NCBI GenBank assembly: GCA_010279815.1
Contig: QEOQ01000206.1
Span: forward strand, 1,029,628-1,093,627
DNA: 64,000 nucleotides
Source: Brachionus plicatilis
Taxonomy: Eukaryota > Rotifera > Eurotatoria > Ploima > Brachionidae
Direction of reading: 5' to 3'
Of this stretch, positions 22,159 to 35,513 are shown in pieces. The notes under the pieces are model-generated. The model had not been told where the DNA came from. It did not search any database and saw nothing but the letters and a program-made list of their open reading frames with translations. Every line of letters begins with the position of its first letter. The stretch's first letter is position 1. The translations under genes and the position numbers were made by a program.

Positions 22159-23870
22159 TTATGCTTTGAAATTAACTTTTTTTTTCCCTAAAATTTTAAA
22201 TAAATTTCGATACGTAAAAACAAAAATAAAATTGTTAAAATAATTACATTATCTAAATTAAATAAGACATTTGGAAAAAAAATTCAGGAAAAAATTGATT
22301 TTGTTTTATTTTCGTATTCTGGCATTGTTTGATCCAAAATTTTTCTATGCATCAAAAATTTTATAATCTATTTAGATTGAATTTGAAAAAAAAATTAAAA
22401 TTTTTCTCTTGTGGTGATTTAATTTTTTTTTGTAACACTAGAACCCCCGGTGAAATAAAAGATAAGGAATCTCATTTTTAAACAAATAAGTTAAAAATAG
22501 GAAAATCTATTTCTTTAAATTATTCAAAAGATTACCTAGAAATCTACAAAATAAAATATTCACCATAGGTTTGAGTTACTGAAATCAAAAGATGTTGATA
22601 TTTAAAAATTTTATTTAAAAACCAATCTCATTAATTTCTGGTAATGTGGTGAGTTTCGGGCGTTCCATTGTTAAATCAAAATGATAAATTTCTAGGCATG
22701 TAACCACTTTGGTTTATAAAAGAGACATTTTACCAATTTTTTTTTTTCCTAACTGGTGATAACCCTTTTTTCAATTAAGTCACCAAAATTGGAGTTTTTC
22801 TCAATATGCCTACAGTAACTTTCGATAATTAAAAAAATTCTAACCATAACAAACAATTTTTGATAAAATATTCTTTAATTAAAACTAATTATATTTAATA
22901 TATTCTTTAAGATTCTTTCATTTTCTTTAAAAAATTATGCATTCAAAATTAAATAAATTATTTATTCAAATTTACTACAAATTCTAAAAGCAAAATTGAA
23001 TTGTAAAAAGAATAAAGTTTCTTATTTGAAATTAGCTTAAATTTTTTATTAATTTTTATATTATTCAAGAGTGAACTCGATTTTATCACTTCTTTTAATC
23101 AATCTGTTAGTTGCTACTGAATAATGATAACATGACAGTGCTTGAATTGAGGAACTATATGGTCAGCTTTCGTAGAAAAAGGATCTGAGTGTATTCACGC
23201 GTATTTTGCGTCTTTTATTAAGATTTAAAAAAAAGTGAATCTCGACACTAGCTATGAGTCAAATCTAAATTTAGACTATAGTGATATTAAAAATTAAACC
23301 TGTGTCTCAGTTTATAAATAATTTATTTATGTTAGTTTTATTTAAAACAAAATAAGCTATTTGACTGCCATAAATTAATTCCTATCACGAAAAAATTATT
23401 AATAGAATTAAATTTCAATCATTTATCGAAACTTTAAATGGTTGAATATATTTGTAAATTCTGACTTCTTAAACTTTATTCAATAAAACAATAAAACTCT
23501 TACTAGTCATTCTTTTTAATTTAAACAAGACAAAATAAGCAAATCTAATGCTTTAAGCTCTTTTTTATTCAAAACAATTAAATGCTAGTTATTAATCGAC
23601 AACTTTTCAAAAAATAAAATTTTGAGTACATTTTTTTTCTTTTGATTAACAAAATTAAATCAACTTTTAAAATTTTACAATAGAATCAAAAAATTGCTTG
23701 AAAATAGCTAAAGTAAAAATAAATAAAGGGTTTAGAGAGTAGATTTAGTGACGAAGCATATTAATTGAATATAATTTTTAAATATCACTTGTAGATTTTC
23801 ATGTCTACCAAAATTTAATTAATTCTAGAATTATTTGAAAATTTTTATTCGAATTCTGTTTTCTAATTTA
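22159..23870. other. SOS upstream region and ZPR1 3' flank, no gene seen
   Basis: AT-rich, with no recognisable coding exon or repeat. It should contain the SOS promoter (right of 22158) and the ZPR1 polyadenylation region (left of 23871). Confidence 0.55.
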
Positions 23871-25496
23871 TCAGTTTTGATCTTGGTAATTTTCTGTTTT
23901 TAAATCATTCAGGCCAAGTGTTTCGTTTTGTTCATAATTTCGCTCATAACGCTCTACTTTCATGTTGGGATCTTCATCGGGAGCGTACACATTCTAAATT
24001 TAAAAAATTTAATTTTTTTTCAAAAATTCTTTTAAAAAATTATTTACTTGAAGATATGAATTACCACTGGGATCATCAATAATTATTGTCACATTTAAAA
24101 GGTGACCATTTTCAATCATTTCCAGTTTATCCAAGCATTCTTTCATTCTGTCAACTTTATCTTTAGTTTGACTATCTCCACCAGTGAATGCAAAGGGACA
24201 ATTTTGACTCAGTTGTTCACGAACATCCTTGAGTATGCCTTCAATTGTGGTAAATTTTCCTCCCAAAGTACCCGAGCCCATGAAAAATTCAACTTCAGGA
24301 ATCTCAAAAGAGGCTTCATCTGATTTCAAGACATCTCTGTCCAGATCTGATGGGTCAGTTAATTTGAGAGTATATCTCACTCCTTTTTCCTCAATACCAC
24401 TTCCAGATTTTACTTCGGATGACTTAACTCCACAATTTTCGCAAACTGTACACATAATAATTACTGATTTGAAATACGGAATATCGGTTAGCTTCATGTT
24501 GGTCTCACATATTGCATTACAATTTGGACAATTATTGTGAAATTGTACAACTTCATTTCTTAAATCAACTTCACTTTTTTCAGTTTTTTCAACAATTTCA
24601 TCTTCAATGTTTGTATCAGTCTTATTGATTTTTTTAAATTAAAATTTTAATGACATTTTAAAGTACTGTTAATCCAAGGGTTTCATTTTGTTCTTGGGTT
24701 CTTTTGTAAAAATTGACAGACATCTTCGGATCCTTGGCAGGCGCGTACGGATTTTCAATAAAGCTGTCACCACTTGGATCATCTAGTATAACTTCAAATT
24801 CTCCTAATTTTAGGTCTTTCAAATCCTTCAATTTTTGAACAAACTCGGCTAATTTCACACACGAGTCCGGATCAACTTCTTTTCTAAGCTCAATATCAGC
24901 GCCCAAATTTGTGATTACCCGATCAATTATGCCTTCAATGGTTGTCAAGTCTTGGTAAAAACAAAAACACTTATAAAAATGTTTGTGGAAATACAGAAAT
25001 TTTTTCTTTTTAATTGAGTTAAAAAATAGAAGTAAATAAAGTTTAAAGAAAATATAAATTTTTTATTACATCCTTTTTGAGTGCCTTCTGGAATTTCGAA
25101 ATTTACTATTGGAATCTTAAATAGAGCATAATCAGACTTAACAAGTTCTCTATTTAAATCTTTGGCATCAGAAACAAGAAGTTTGTATTTTACACCGTTT
25201 TGTTGAATTCGGTTTGCTGATTCGATTCCGTTGTTGACATAATGACAATGCTCACAACAAAAAGACGATATTATTACATCCCGATAAAAGGGGATCCTGG
25301 TGAGCATCAATTTTGTTCGGCCCTTTAAAAAATATGATAAAAATTTTCCGATGATTCTTTTCTTTCTCACTGTTTTGTAGCAATTCATGCAAACACTATC
25401 TAACTCAGTTATTCCAGAATCATAGTTATCTTCTGATGCATCCAAATTGTTGAAAATAGTAGTTGATTTTGTTGCAGATTCTTTTAGTTCGACCAT
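23871..25496 (-). CDS. ZPR1: ZPR1 zinc-finger protein
   Basis: Exons 25496-25371, 25322-25070, 24950-24667, 24620-24048 and 23993-23871 give 452 residues (human about 459). The protein has two ZPR1 modules. The first has zinc ligands CMNC (36-39) and CEHC (65-68), then IIDRVI and [17 protein letters not shown]. The second has CPNC and CENC, then [14 protein letters not shown] and [17 protein letters not shown], ending [17 protein letters not shown]1 binds eEF1A and acts as its folding chaperone and in growth-factor-responsive nuclear traffic. The first intron is only 48 nt, in frame and without a stop. I call it an intron because removing it restores [12 protein letters not shown], which fits the family without the insertion. 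It is divergent from hyccin. Confidence 0.95.
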
Positions 25497-26851
25497 TTTT
25501 TAAATTGAAGTAGAAAATCTGAAATTAATTTATTTGATTTAGACAATTGGAACAATAAAATTTTGCTTAAGTTATCATTTTGGAAATTAGTTTTTGTTAA
25601 TTAGCAGACGATCGAATATAAAAATAAAAGAAAATGTGAGTATTAGAATTTATATGCAAAAGTTTGTTGAAATAAAAAATTAAAATTTTTTCTAATTTTA
25701 AATTTTAACTATATTCATCAAAAAAAGTGTAAATGTTATTTTTTTTAATTTAAGAACTTAATAATTGAGAAATTGTTTCAAGCGACGAGAACATTAAATG
25801 CTAAAGTTTTCTTAAAATTATGCCATTCTACAAATTTTAATTAGCATACATATTATTCTGAGTATTTGTTTAATTTAATTTTGCACATTTTTATTTTAGA
25901 TTTTTAAGTAAGATTTATTCTAAAGACTTGAATAAGATAAGCAAGAAACGGGAAAAGGGTTCCATTTAACTGGTTTGATTCTGTAACCAGTTCGTGGAAC
26001 CGGTTCAAAGTTAAATTAAAAAACACAAAAATGTTTTTTTTTTAATTTTTTAAATCAAAATTGAATTTTTCTTAATCATTTAATTAAAATAATGTAAAAT
26101 TAATAAAGAAAAAAACTTCCATTAATACAACTTTTACTTCCATTAATCTTCCTTTTCATCAAATGATTTAACCTGTTCAACAAACCGCTTTATAAATCGA
26201 AATGGTTTCAAAATTTAAAAAAAATTTCAATTTCCATTTTATTTTAAATTAAATATTGATAACCTTCATTCTTTATTTAATAAAATTAGAAAAAATCGAT
26301 TATTGAAAAGTGCTTTACATAATTTAAAATTATTAAAAATAGATATTCTGACAAATTTTGCATTAAAGAAACATTTAAAATTTATTTATCGCAATCATTT
26401 ATCAGCATTTTTTTGTTTTAATTGTCAAAATAAAATTTTGTTTTGTTTCGGATTTGAAAATTTTAAATAATCAAATTAAAATCAACTTTTAGAGCCTAAA
26501 TTTGACAATTATTTCCAAATGTTTATATTTTAGTATTTGATTCTTTTTTAATTTAATTTTGCAATTTTCATTGAAATTTTATAAAGAATTATGCTTAGGT
26601 AATTTAATGATTATTAAATTGCAATCTTAAATTCCAAATTAAAATCAGATCAATAGACTTTTTTCAACAGAAAAGTCAAAGAAATCAAATTCTTTAAATA
26701 ATTGGAGTGTTATCTAGAGACATTTTTCTGAACCAACATCAATCTTAATTTTAATTTATTAAGTAATATGACTAAAATTATAATAATTTTGGTTCAGATT
26801 AAAATTTAACAAAACAATAAAATTTCTAGCGGATTCTTAGTAAAATTCGAA
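25497..26851. promoter_or_regulatory. Probable shared divergent promoter region of ZPR1 and hyccin
   Basis: ZPR1 starts at 25496 on minus and the proposed hyccin start is at 26852 on plus, leaving 1355 bp. No coding exon is seen. No specific promoter motif can be supported, so the regulatory role is inferred from the head-to-head layout only. Confidence 0.4.
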
Positions 26852-29800
26852 ATGGAAAACTGGCTACTCTCAGACAAGGATAAAGTAAGTATTCTATTTA
26901 TCGTTTAAATTTCAATGGCTTAATATTCCAGTTAGATTATTCTTAAATTATTTTTTTATTTAGTTTGTACATAATGTTGTCAAAATATCAAGGAGATTTC
27001 AATTTATTTTAAAAAGAAAAAATGTATTTAAAAAGTTAAATAAATTTTCCAATTTTCATAATTGTTTTATGAAAAACTCCTTGAAGAGGACATTCAAAAT
27101 TTTTGAACTAAGATTTACCGTAAATATCTGTTTTTTAATGTCGCACTAAAAGTCCAAGGATTTGGTTTTTAGTGCGTTAAAGAAATAGGTTTTTCGACTT
27201 ACTAAAAAATCAAAATTGAAAATTTTGTCATTCAGTTGGTGTCCAGTTGCATAGATTTTCATCGTTGCTATCTTAAACCTTAAAAAATTCAATTTTTTTT
27301 GAATTTGGTTTTCGAGGCACCAAAACAAAATTCTTGGGCTTTTAAGGCGACGTTCGAAAACAAATATTTACGGTAATAAGCTAAATTTGTAGATTCAGTT
27401 TTTAGAAATTTATCCTCATGACTAATCTTATAATCATATCGTAGTTTAACAAATTCTAAACATCTATTTAACCTTTAATTAAATTCATTTGATTATAATT
27501 TTAGTTTTTTTAATCATTAAATCTTAATAATCAAGGATATAAAAATCTAAATACTTTTACCATTTAAGTATTTAAATCCTTAATATGTTTAGGCTTTTTG
27601 GTTAATTGTATTGTGTAATTCCTTAGTTTAATAACTATTTCTTTTTTTTTTTTTCAAAGGGACATTTAGAAATTAACAAGGGCGGTTATCAATAAAAGAA
27701 ATGTTTATCTTAGGTATCAAAAAATATATGTAAATTTGAATTTTTAAAATAATTAATAGAAGCTTAAAATCTAAAGTAAAATATTTTTTTATCAATAGAA
27801 CAGGTTCTTTTTTATGAATTTTATCTATCGTTTTTTAATTTATTAGCTAAAGATATCTTTAACATTTTGTCGATTCCAAAAAAATACTTTGAAAAATTCC
27901 TGAATTTAGTGCGATAAAGCGTCTAGAAAAGTTGTTTACTATCAAATATTTTGAATCTAAGTTCGCATATCTTTCAGTAGGATTCGGCATGCATAAGGTT
28001 TGAGTCAATTTAGAGTAATCCAAACGCACTGGTTTTGTATTTTTAAATAATGTTTATTAAGATCATGGAATTAATTTTATTAAAGCTTTTTTTTTAACTT
28101 GAATCTAATAAATTTTCTTTATCTTGTAGCAAGCAACAGTAATATTCTAAGTTAATTAATTTATCAATATGAAAGAAAAGAATTAAAGTCAGTATTTATA
28201 CCTTTTATGGACTTAAAATTACCCAAGCTTCGATAAAAACTAAGTAAAAGTATTCAATTTTAGTACATAAATAAATGCTTTTGTTTAGACATACGTATCA
28301 AGTCTGTTTTAACTAATTTTAGCTTATGATAAGCCAAATTTTCCATACATGATGGGCACGGAGCGTCTGAGAAATCTTTTTTTTGCCAATACTTGGTGAA
28401 TTCTTCAATTTAAAATCAAAAATAATTAATTCACTTCTTTTAAAAGATAAATTTGGCTTAAGTTTTTTTTATTAGTATTAAATAATCTCAAGCTAACGCT
28501 TTAAAGAATATAAATAGCGGAAAAGCTTATTGAATTCAATTATTGCTAATGATAAATTGTTTATGAGTTAAAAATTTTTGAGCAAAAATTTCATTCATTA
28601 TTGAGACTGTAATATTTTGAAGAAATGGCTTAAAATCTTTTCAAATCAGATCTGGACTATTAGATTTACAAATTTATTCAAAACATATATGGATTAGGGT
28701 AGCTCCGAATGGCTCAGGCCTTCGTTTCAGCCCTCATTCATGATGGAAATTTTAACAGATTAAGAGAAATTGATGAAATCATCGCCATGTAAAAGTTTCT
28801 ATTCGATTAGATTAAAAGGACTACTAGATTATTTTACCATGTTATTGCTAATTACCTTTCAAAAAAAGTGTTTTATTAACTGATAATTTTAGTAAATTTC
28901 TCTCTTTGATTCCTAGAACCATATTTAGTTCAATCTGCGATTAGCAGATATTCCTGTAAGATTTTTTTTCAATAAATTTGCTCCAAAGATATTATTTAGT
29001 TTAACAATAGCACAATTTAAATGCTTGTTTAGACAAACCAGTTCACCTGCGTAGCTAGATTTTTTTTAAATGAATATTTTTTAGAGTTTAATTAATTAAG
29101 AAATTTGTTATTTTTTAATTTTATTAATTCAATAGATAAAAAATAAAAATTTCAATCGAAGCCTTTCAATACAAGAGCTGAAAATTTTTATTTTTAAGCA
29201 TTTTTTTTTCTTTTTATATTAAAAAAATTTTTGTGATTATAGTAAAAATTTGGTTTTATATATATTTATAATATGCATTTTCAATAGTTAATATTGAATC
29301 GATTTCGAGTCAATTAATTAAGATTATTGGAAAAATTCAGTAAATACCTAGTAAATAGAAAAAATATTGAATTTATTGGGTGTTCTATAATTTGATTATT
29401 TCGGGTGTTATGATATTTTCAACATTTTTGCTGAATAAACATAGCAATTTAAAATTCTGGTTTTTAGCATTTATTCACTCTCTAGAGGCATAAGATACGA
29501 AATAAAAACAGAATCAGGTACAAGAGCTAAACCAGTTGGTATTTGACTAAAGTCTCAATGGTCTATCTATCTGCATAGCATCACTTATCTATCACATCAC
29601 TAAAAGCTCTCTTAGCATATTTATTTTTATCTGAATTTTAAATCAAACAGATCTAACTGTCTTGTCAACGCAAATTAGCTTTTCTTTTTTTTTTTTATAA
29701 AGTTTCAATATTTGGAGGAATCTCAGCTTGCAGAAAAGGAAAAATATTTTCATTTTTAATTAATGATAGTAGGCAAAATGTGGGCTTTGATTGAAAGACA

Positions 29801-32800
29801 ACAAAAAAAAGAGAGAAAATTCAACGAAGTTGTACAAATTAAAGAAACACTTTAGGTCTCATATTTCGGTCTGTTTTTAGCTGCGGAAAGTATTTTCATT
29901 GCATCCTCAAACTGCTAAATTTGGTCTGAATTTAATCGTTTTTGATCTGGCATGCAAAAGAGTGGAAATTCAATTTCCCAATAATCAATAAAAATTCTAA
30001 TGGCACAAATAGATGAGTTAAGAAAGACACAGAATTAGACGGATATGAAACGAGTCGCCTTTCAGAGTTGTTCTATTCGTACGAAACTATTTTTTAATAA
30101 AAAATATGTATAAATTGCCTAGAGTGTTAAGACTTGGAATAATTCTAAATTAATTAAATTTTCACTTCCACTTAAGAAATTTGAAGAAGAGCGAGAAGAG
30201 ATGGTGATAGATCGAAATTAAGAACAGCTATAAATAGCAGCATAAATATTTTAAATTTGATCAAAAAAAAAAAGTATCTGAATTTAAGAGCTGAACATGA
30301 GTGCAATTAGGAAAAAATTTCGGATTAATTTCAAATTAGTGCTGAATGAAAAGAAGCATTCAAGTGATTTAATTTTTTTTTTCAAAATTAATGAAACACG
30401 CGCTTGTATTCACAAAAAAATATTAGGAAAATGTTTAAGCTTTTAATCAAATAACTGGAATTATTTTGTCCATCGATTGATGGTTTAGTTGAGCGCGTAT
30501 AATTGGATTTAATTTTTTTATAATTTTAAATTTTTTTTCTTCTTTTCTTCTATGTAGAATGTTGATATTGAATGGTTGGCACAGAATAGTGAACAATTTT
30601 TCGACGCAGCTGCAAATTTGCTCAAATCAAAAGATGAAAAGGTAAAATAATAGTTTTTCCTGAATGGAATATTTTGCTTTCCGACTGAAATGCTGCTTAA
30701 CAATAGATTGATGATTGAAAATTTTAAATATTTAAATCTCATTATTTTGTATGAGAAAAAAAAAATTATATTTGCCTGATTAGCTCTAATCACTCGGCTT
30801 TTCTGTATGTTTTTTCACTTTTCTCTTTCGAGGCCTTTGTTCGGCAAGCTTGGCCACAAATTCAATTAGCGGAATCGATCGGATAGCCTATAAATTCTGA
30901 GTGAACGTTTTATTAGATTAGCATTTTTAAATATATAATTAAAGCTAAGCTTCTTATTTTTTCTTTTCATTTTTTGTATTTTTTGTTGGCGAACACAAAG
31001 CGAATGAAAAGGAACAAAAGGAGATTACTTTATTTATGTATTTTTAATTAAAATTCTCTTCTCTGGAAAACATATAAAAGGCAATGAAATCTAGAAATTT
31101 TGCTAGATTCGATGGCGCCTTGATTGGCAGCCAGCTCGGCGGTAATCACGATTCGATTACTTTTCATTTAGGCAATGGGAGACAAAAAAGACACAAAATA
31201 AAGAAAAAATAAGCAATTTATTTGTCATGTAATTAATCCCCGAAAATTAAAAGGGAAATATTTTAAAATTAGTTTTTTTTTTTCTTCTTCTTCATTTTCA
31301 GGGAAATAATTATTTTTCCGATAATTCCAAAACCCTTTCCGATATTTCATCTTCATACACCACTAGCACAATTCCAAAATCAATTAATTAAATTTTTCAT
31401 ATATTCTTCTAGTGAAAATAATTTCAATTATAGAACTTCCTGGGCTCAGAACATATTCGATCCGAGCCTACTTAAAACTCAAGATATTTTCAATAAAAAC
31501 GCAGCAGCCAGCTTATAAAAACAGATATTTCTCTCTCTCTCTAAGTAGATATCACTCTTTGGAGCAAGCTTCGCTTGATTTACGTGCTCAAATATTAAAA
31601 AGGATATTCATTTCTAAATCAATTTAAATCGCAGTATTTCCACTAAAGTTGACAATTTTGCTTCTGCTCACAAGCCAAGTCATGCTTGTCAAATTTTGCC
31701 AAGTCAGGCGAAATGTTTTATTGATTGTTAGTATGCTTTTTTGTGCACATTGGAACATTTATGACAATTAATTGACTCCGCAAGTGGAAGCGCGATTTCA
31801 ATCTTTTTCTTTTATTGCATTAAGCTAAAACATTCATTATCTTTATTTTCAGCTAGAAACAATTTCGAGGAATTTATCGATTGAATTTCAGCTCTGAGCT
31901 ATTTTCTTTTTTTTTCTTTTTTTCAACCAACTTTCTTTTTATATTTTAATTTTGCTTTTCATTTTGACAAAAATATCGAGTTCTTTTTTTCTTGTTAACA
32001 ATTGACAAAATCCGCTATTTTATCAGATCTTAACTCAAGATTTTGCCATTTGCGAGGATAGAATTTCTCTTGAGCATAATTTAGGAGACAATAATGCCAA
32101 TTTGGTCATAGCTCCCGACACCCGATACGCTCAATATTCACTATAAATACCACTATTTTTAGTTGCATCAAAATTTTAATCATTTCAAAAGCCCGTGCTG
32201 ATTTGGCCAAGTTAGTGCAAAAAAGCTTGACTCATTGCTTCTCAGTTTCTATTAGTTTGTCGGCAAAAAATTTCCCCAGAGCATAATTAAACAAGTTAAT
32301 ATGCCATGCGGGAAAAAAAGCTTGCGGGGAATTAAGTGTCACTAGATTGTGTGTGCGACTGCCATTGTTGCCAATTAATTTCGGATTACAGGATTAGAAG
32401 CGACTAATGAACGTATCTTAAATGGCAATCATGAAATTGGGAGGAAATTTATTTTAAGTCACATTCAGATCACGAGGCATCTAAGAACAGGAAGCAAAAA
32501 ATGAGGAAATTTCAGAAGCTAAATTAAAAAATTATTTCCAATTTGAAAAAATGTAAAAATTGGCTTGTAATAAAAGATATGTATTTTTTTTTTTTGAATT
32601 TGTTTAATTAAAAAATTAATTGCGAATTATTTAGTTCCTTTTAAATTAAAGTCAATAGAGCATATGATTGACACTGGGGCTTGACAGTCCTTTTTTTTCT
32701 TCTTTTTTTTTATTGTCAGGTATTTTATTAATTAAAAAAAAATAATTATTCAAAATTTTCCTACAACGGTATTTAGATATATATCATGATTAATTACTGG

Positions 32801-35446
32801 CTTATAATTGCGATCTAATCACTGGGTATATTTTGCAGTCAGGACTTGAAGTTGCAATTATAAGATAAGAATTAGAAAGAGACATAAAATTTGTAGAATT
32901 GAATGACTAGAAAAAAAAAATTCCCAATTTTTAATTAACTTCATTATATTTCATTCGTGCGTGTGATTTATCAAATCCAAAAGCAAATTTCGACTATATA
33001 AATATCTTTTCTATTTGAAAATAAAATTAAATTCTCCAATTTTTTTCTCTCCATTTTTTGCTCTGAAAACATGAAACTAAAACATGAAACCAGTTCCTGA
33101 TAATAATTACAATATTAGACTAAGCGAACCCCTGGTATAAATTAAGCAGTCAAACTAGTTAATGAAAGTGAATTGACAAATTAACTAAGGAGATTACCGA
33201 GACACTAAGACCAAAGATTAGATTTAGTTTAAAATGGAAAAAATAAAATAAAATTGAATTCTTAATCGGCTTTGGATTTTACTTAAAAGGCTATTTAGGC
33301 ATTATTATTTCCTTAATCGATAATAATCAGACATTGGTTTCAAGTCTTAAATGCGCTTTATAGTTCTAAATAATTTATAATTTTATTTTTTTAATTACAA
33401 TTTTTGACATTATAAAAGGTAGTTTAGAAAAACCAGTTGAAATGCAATTACAATCTATCAGACTAGTGAGCAAAAAAAGAATATAAATAGGAAGTGAATA
33501 TTTCAAATAAGCATTTATTTAAAAGCAACAATAGGGAGAGAAAATATTTATCAAAATCAGCAACAAGCTTGTTTGACATTTATTTGATGGAAATCGAAAA
33601 ATTGTCAAGTTGAACACTTTTGCTTGTTTGAAGAGAACAAATTTTACAATATTGTTAATTAGTAAATATTTATTTGAAAGATGAGAGCTAATCAGAAGCA
33701 ATAAAGTACTAGCATAAATCTGAAATACCTTTGTGGAAGAAGGAAATATATTTTTATTACTATTTTGTTATAAAAAAAAAATAAAAAAAAATTTACATTT
33801 TAGAATATAGGAAAAGTGTGCATGAAATTGGCCAACTTGTACAAAGAAAAAGATTGGCGAAGTAAACTTTTGATATTCAACTGCATTCCGGTGCTGCTAA
33901 ATCAGTACTTTATGCATTTTTATGATGAAAAAGTTCGAACTTCAAATATTTTTACTTCATAAATCTAAATTATTTTTTTTAGTTATGCTCATTGTTTGAA
34001 GTCTGCATATTGACTATTTATAATTTGGTAATTAAATTTTATTTTTTAGAATTGTCGAACTCAATACTGAGACTTGTTCCAGTGGTACAGCGCTGATTAA
34101 CAGTTGTAATATGCTGACTAATTTCTGTATCAGTAGCTCTACTACTGAATCAAGCTCAGTTCTGATCATCTTATCGGCAAAATAGCTCAAAAGCTGAATC
34201 AAAAATTAATTCTGCATGTTCATAAATACGTGATACGCTGATAAAATCAAATGAAATTAATTTTAAAAACTCCCGGCAAAAAAACAAAGTAGACATAACC
34301 AATATTTAAAAATTCTTATTTTTATTAAAAAAAAATATCCAAAGTACTTATAATTTGCCTCAATACTTTTGATAAAATTTTTGATTCAGTTTTGCTTAAT
34401 TGCTTAATTAAAAATTCTTAATTTGATAAAAATTTTCAGAGTTTGTCTGATGAAAATGTTAAACTGAATCGGATAAAAATTCCAAATCTTTCGCTTCCAT
34501 CAGTATATCATTCAGTAATTATTGAAAAAAAAATCTATAATAAAATAAAATGCAAAAATAATCAATTATTTTTAAGCCCCAAGTAGCTTCGATCCACTCT
34601 GAACTTACTGAGTCATCATTATCAAAATTAGAAAGCGAGTACATAATTCTCGAGGAACAATTTAAGCCCTATTTAGACACAATAAACTCTGAAAAAAGAT
34701 ATAATTTGATACGATTCTTGCTACTTCTCTACTATTCCAGATTAAGCTCCATTAGTAGACTGTCAAAAGTTTTTTTTTGTGAAATGTGTTTGAAGTATGC
34801 TTTAGAATAAAATTAATAAAAAAAATTAAAATTACTTTAATTAGAATTTGTAAAATAAATCGAGGCTCTTTAAAAAATCAACCCATTTATCTTACCTCAA
34901 AAATATTAATCGAAATGATCAGGATTTTGTTCTTCCTTTTTAACAATCAACTTGAATTGGACGCTTACATTGCTATCGAGTCCATTTCGGATAAAGCTGA
35001 AGAGGACTTGATGATAGATGTTATAGTGGTTTGATTTATTGAATGCAAATTTTTGATTTATTTTTAAACAAAAAAATTATTCAAAGATGTGTAATTCGAT
35101 TAAAAATTTGATCCAGCAATCGAAAATGGAAACATCTCTAAAAGGTTCCATTTCGAATGGTAAAGTTTCGAGAAGTAGCTCCATGCACTCGGAGAGGAGA
35201 AAAAGTGCTGAAAAATTAAGTCCATTGAAAACAAATGAACTGTCGCCCAAAAAAATTATTTCAAATCGAAATCAAGAAGAGAAAAAAAATGGTTATTTGA
35301 AAATATTTTTTTGAGTTTTTATAATAATTTGTTTACATAACTTTTTAGATCATGAAAATATTCCAATTATAGACGAGACTAGTGGTGAAAACGATGATAA
35401 TTCTGAATCAACATTTAACAGCGATCGGCTAACTGAAAGACTTTAA
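26852..35446 (+). CDS. HYCC: Hyccin (FAM126-type), PI4KA complex subunit
   Basis: Nine exons: 26852-26884, 30558-30641, 33804-33932, 33983-34027, 34440-34514, 34577-34794, 34845-35025, 35087-35291, 35349-35446, all phase-consistent, giving 355 residues. Recognition rests on the order of hyccin blocks: VCMKLANLYKEKDWRSKL, IPVLLNQYF, CILTIYNL, KLNRIKIPNLSLPSVYHS, HSELTESSLSKL, RYNLIRFLLLLYY, LIEMIRILFFLFNN and VIMCNSIKNLI. The C-terminal tail is Ser/Lys-rich and diverged. Hyccin stabilises the TTC7-EFR3-PI4KA complex that makes PI4P at the plasma membrane. Introns 1 and 2 are 3.67 and 3.16 kb, while later ones are 46-411 nt. The first exon (MENWLLSDKDK) is short and the least certain part. The 3' end is 67 nt from the end of the convergent kinase gene. 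Confidence 0.85.
27115..27376. repeat. MITE with ~50-bp imperfect TIRs (hyccin intron 1)
   Basis: The left end TTACCGTAAATATCTGTTTT and the complement of the right end, TTACCGTAAATATTTGTTTT, differ by one base. Similarity continues through TGTCGCACTAAAAGTCCAAG versus CGTCGCCTTAAAAGCCCAAG. Length is 262 bp. The short minus-strand open frame inside it is not a gene. Confidence 0.85.
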
Positions 35447-35513
35447 TTAAATCAAATATTTTATTTAAACAAATTTTTTTTTTTACTAAATAAAAATAAA
35501 TAAATAAAAAATA

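Noticed and set aside
34050..34140. Hyccin exon after the TTTTTTAG at 34049
   Set aside because: In the required phase it reaches a stop after six codons. The CAG at 34439 gives the conserved KIPNLSLPSVYHS block.
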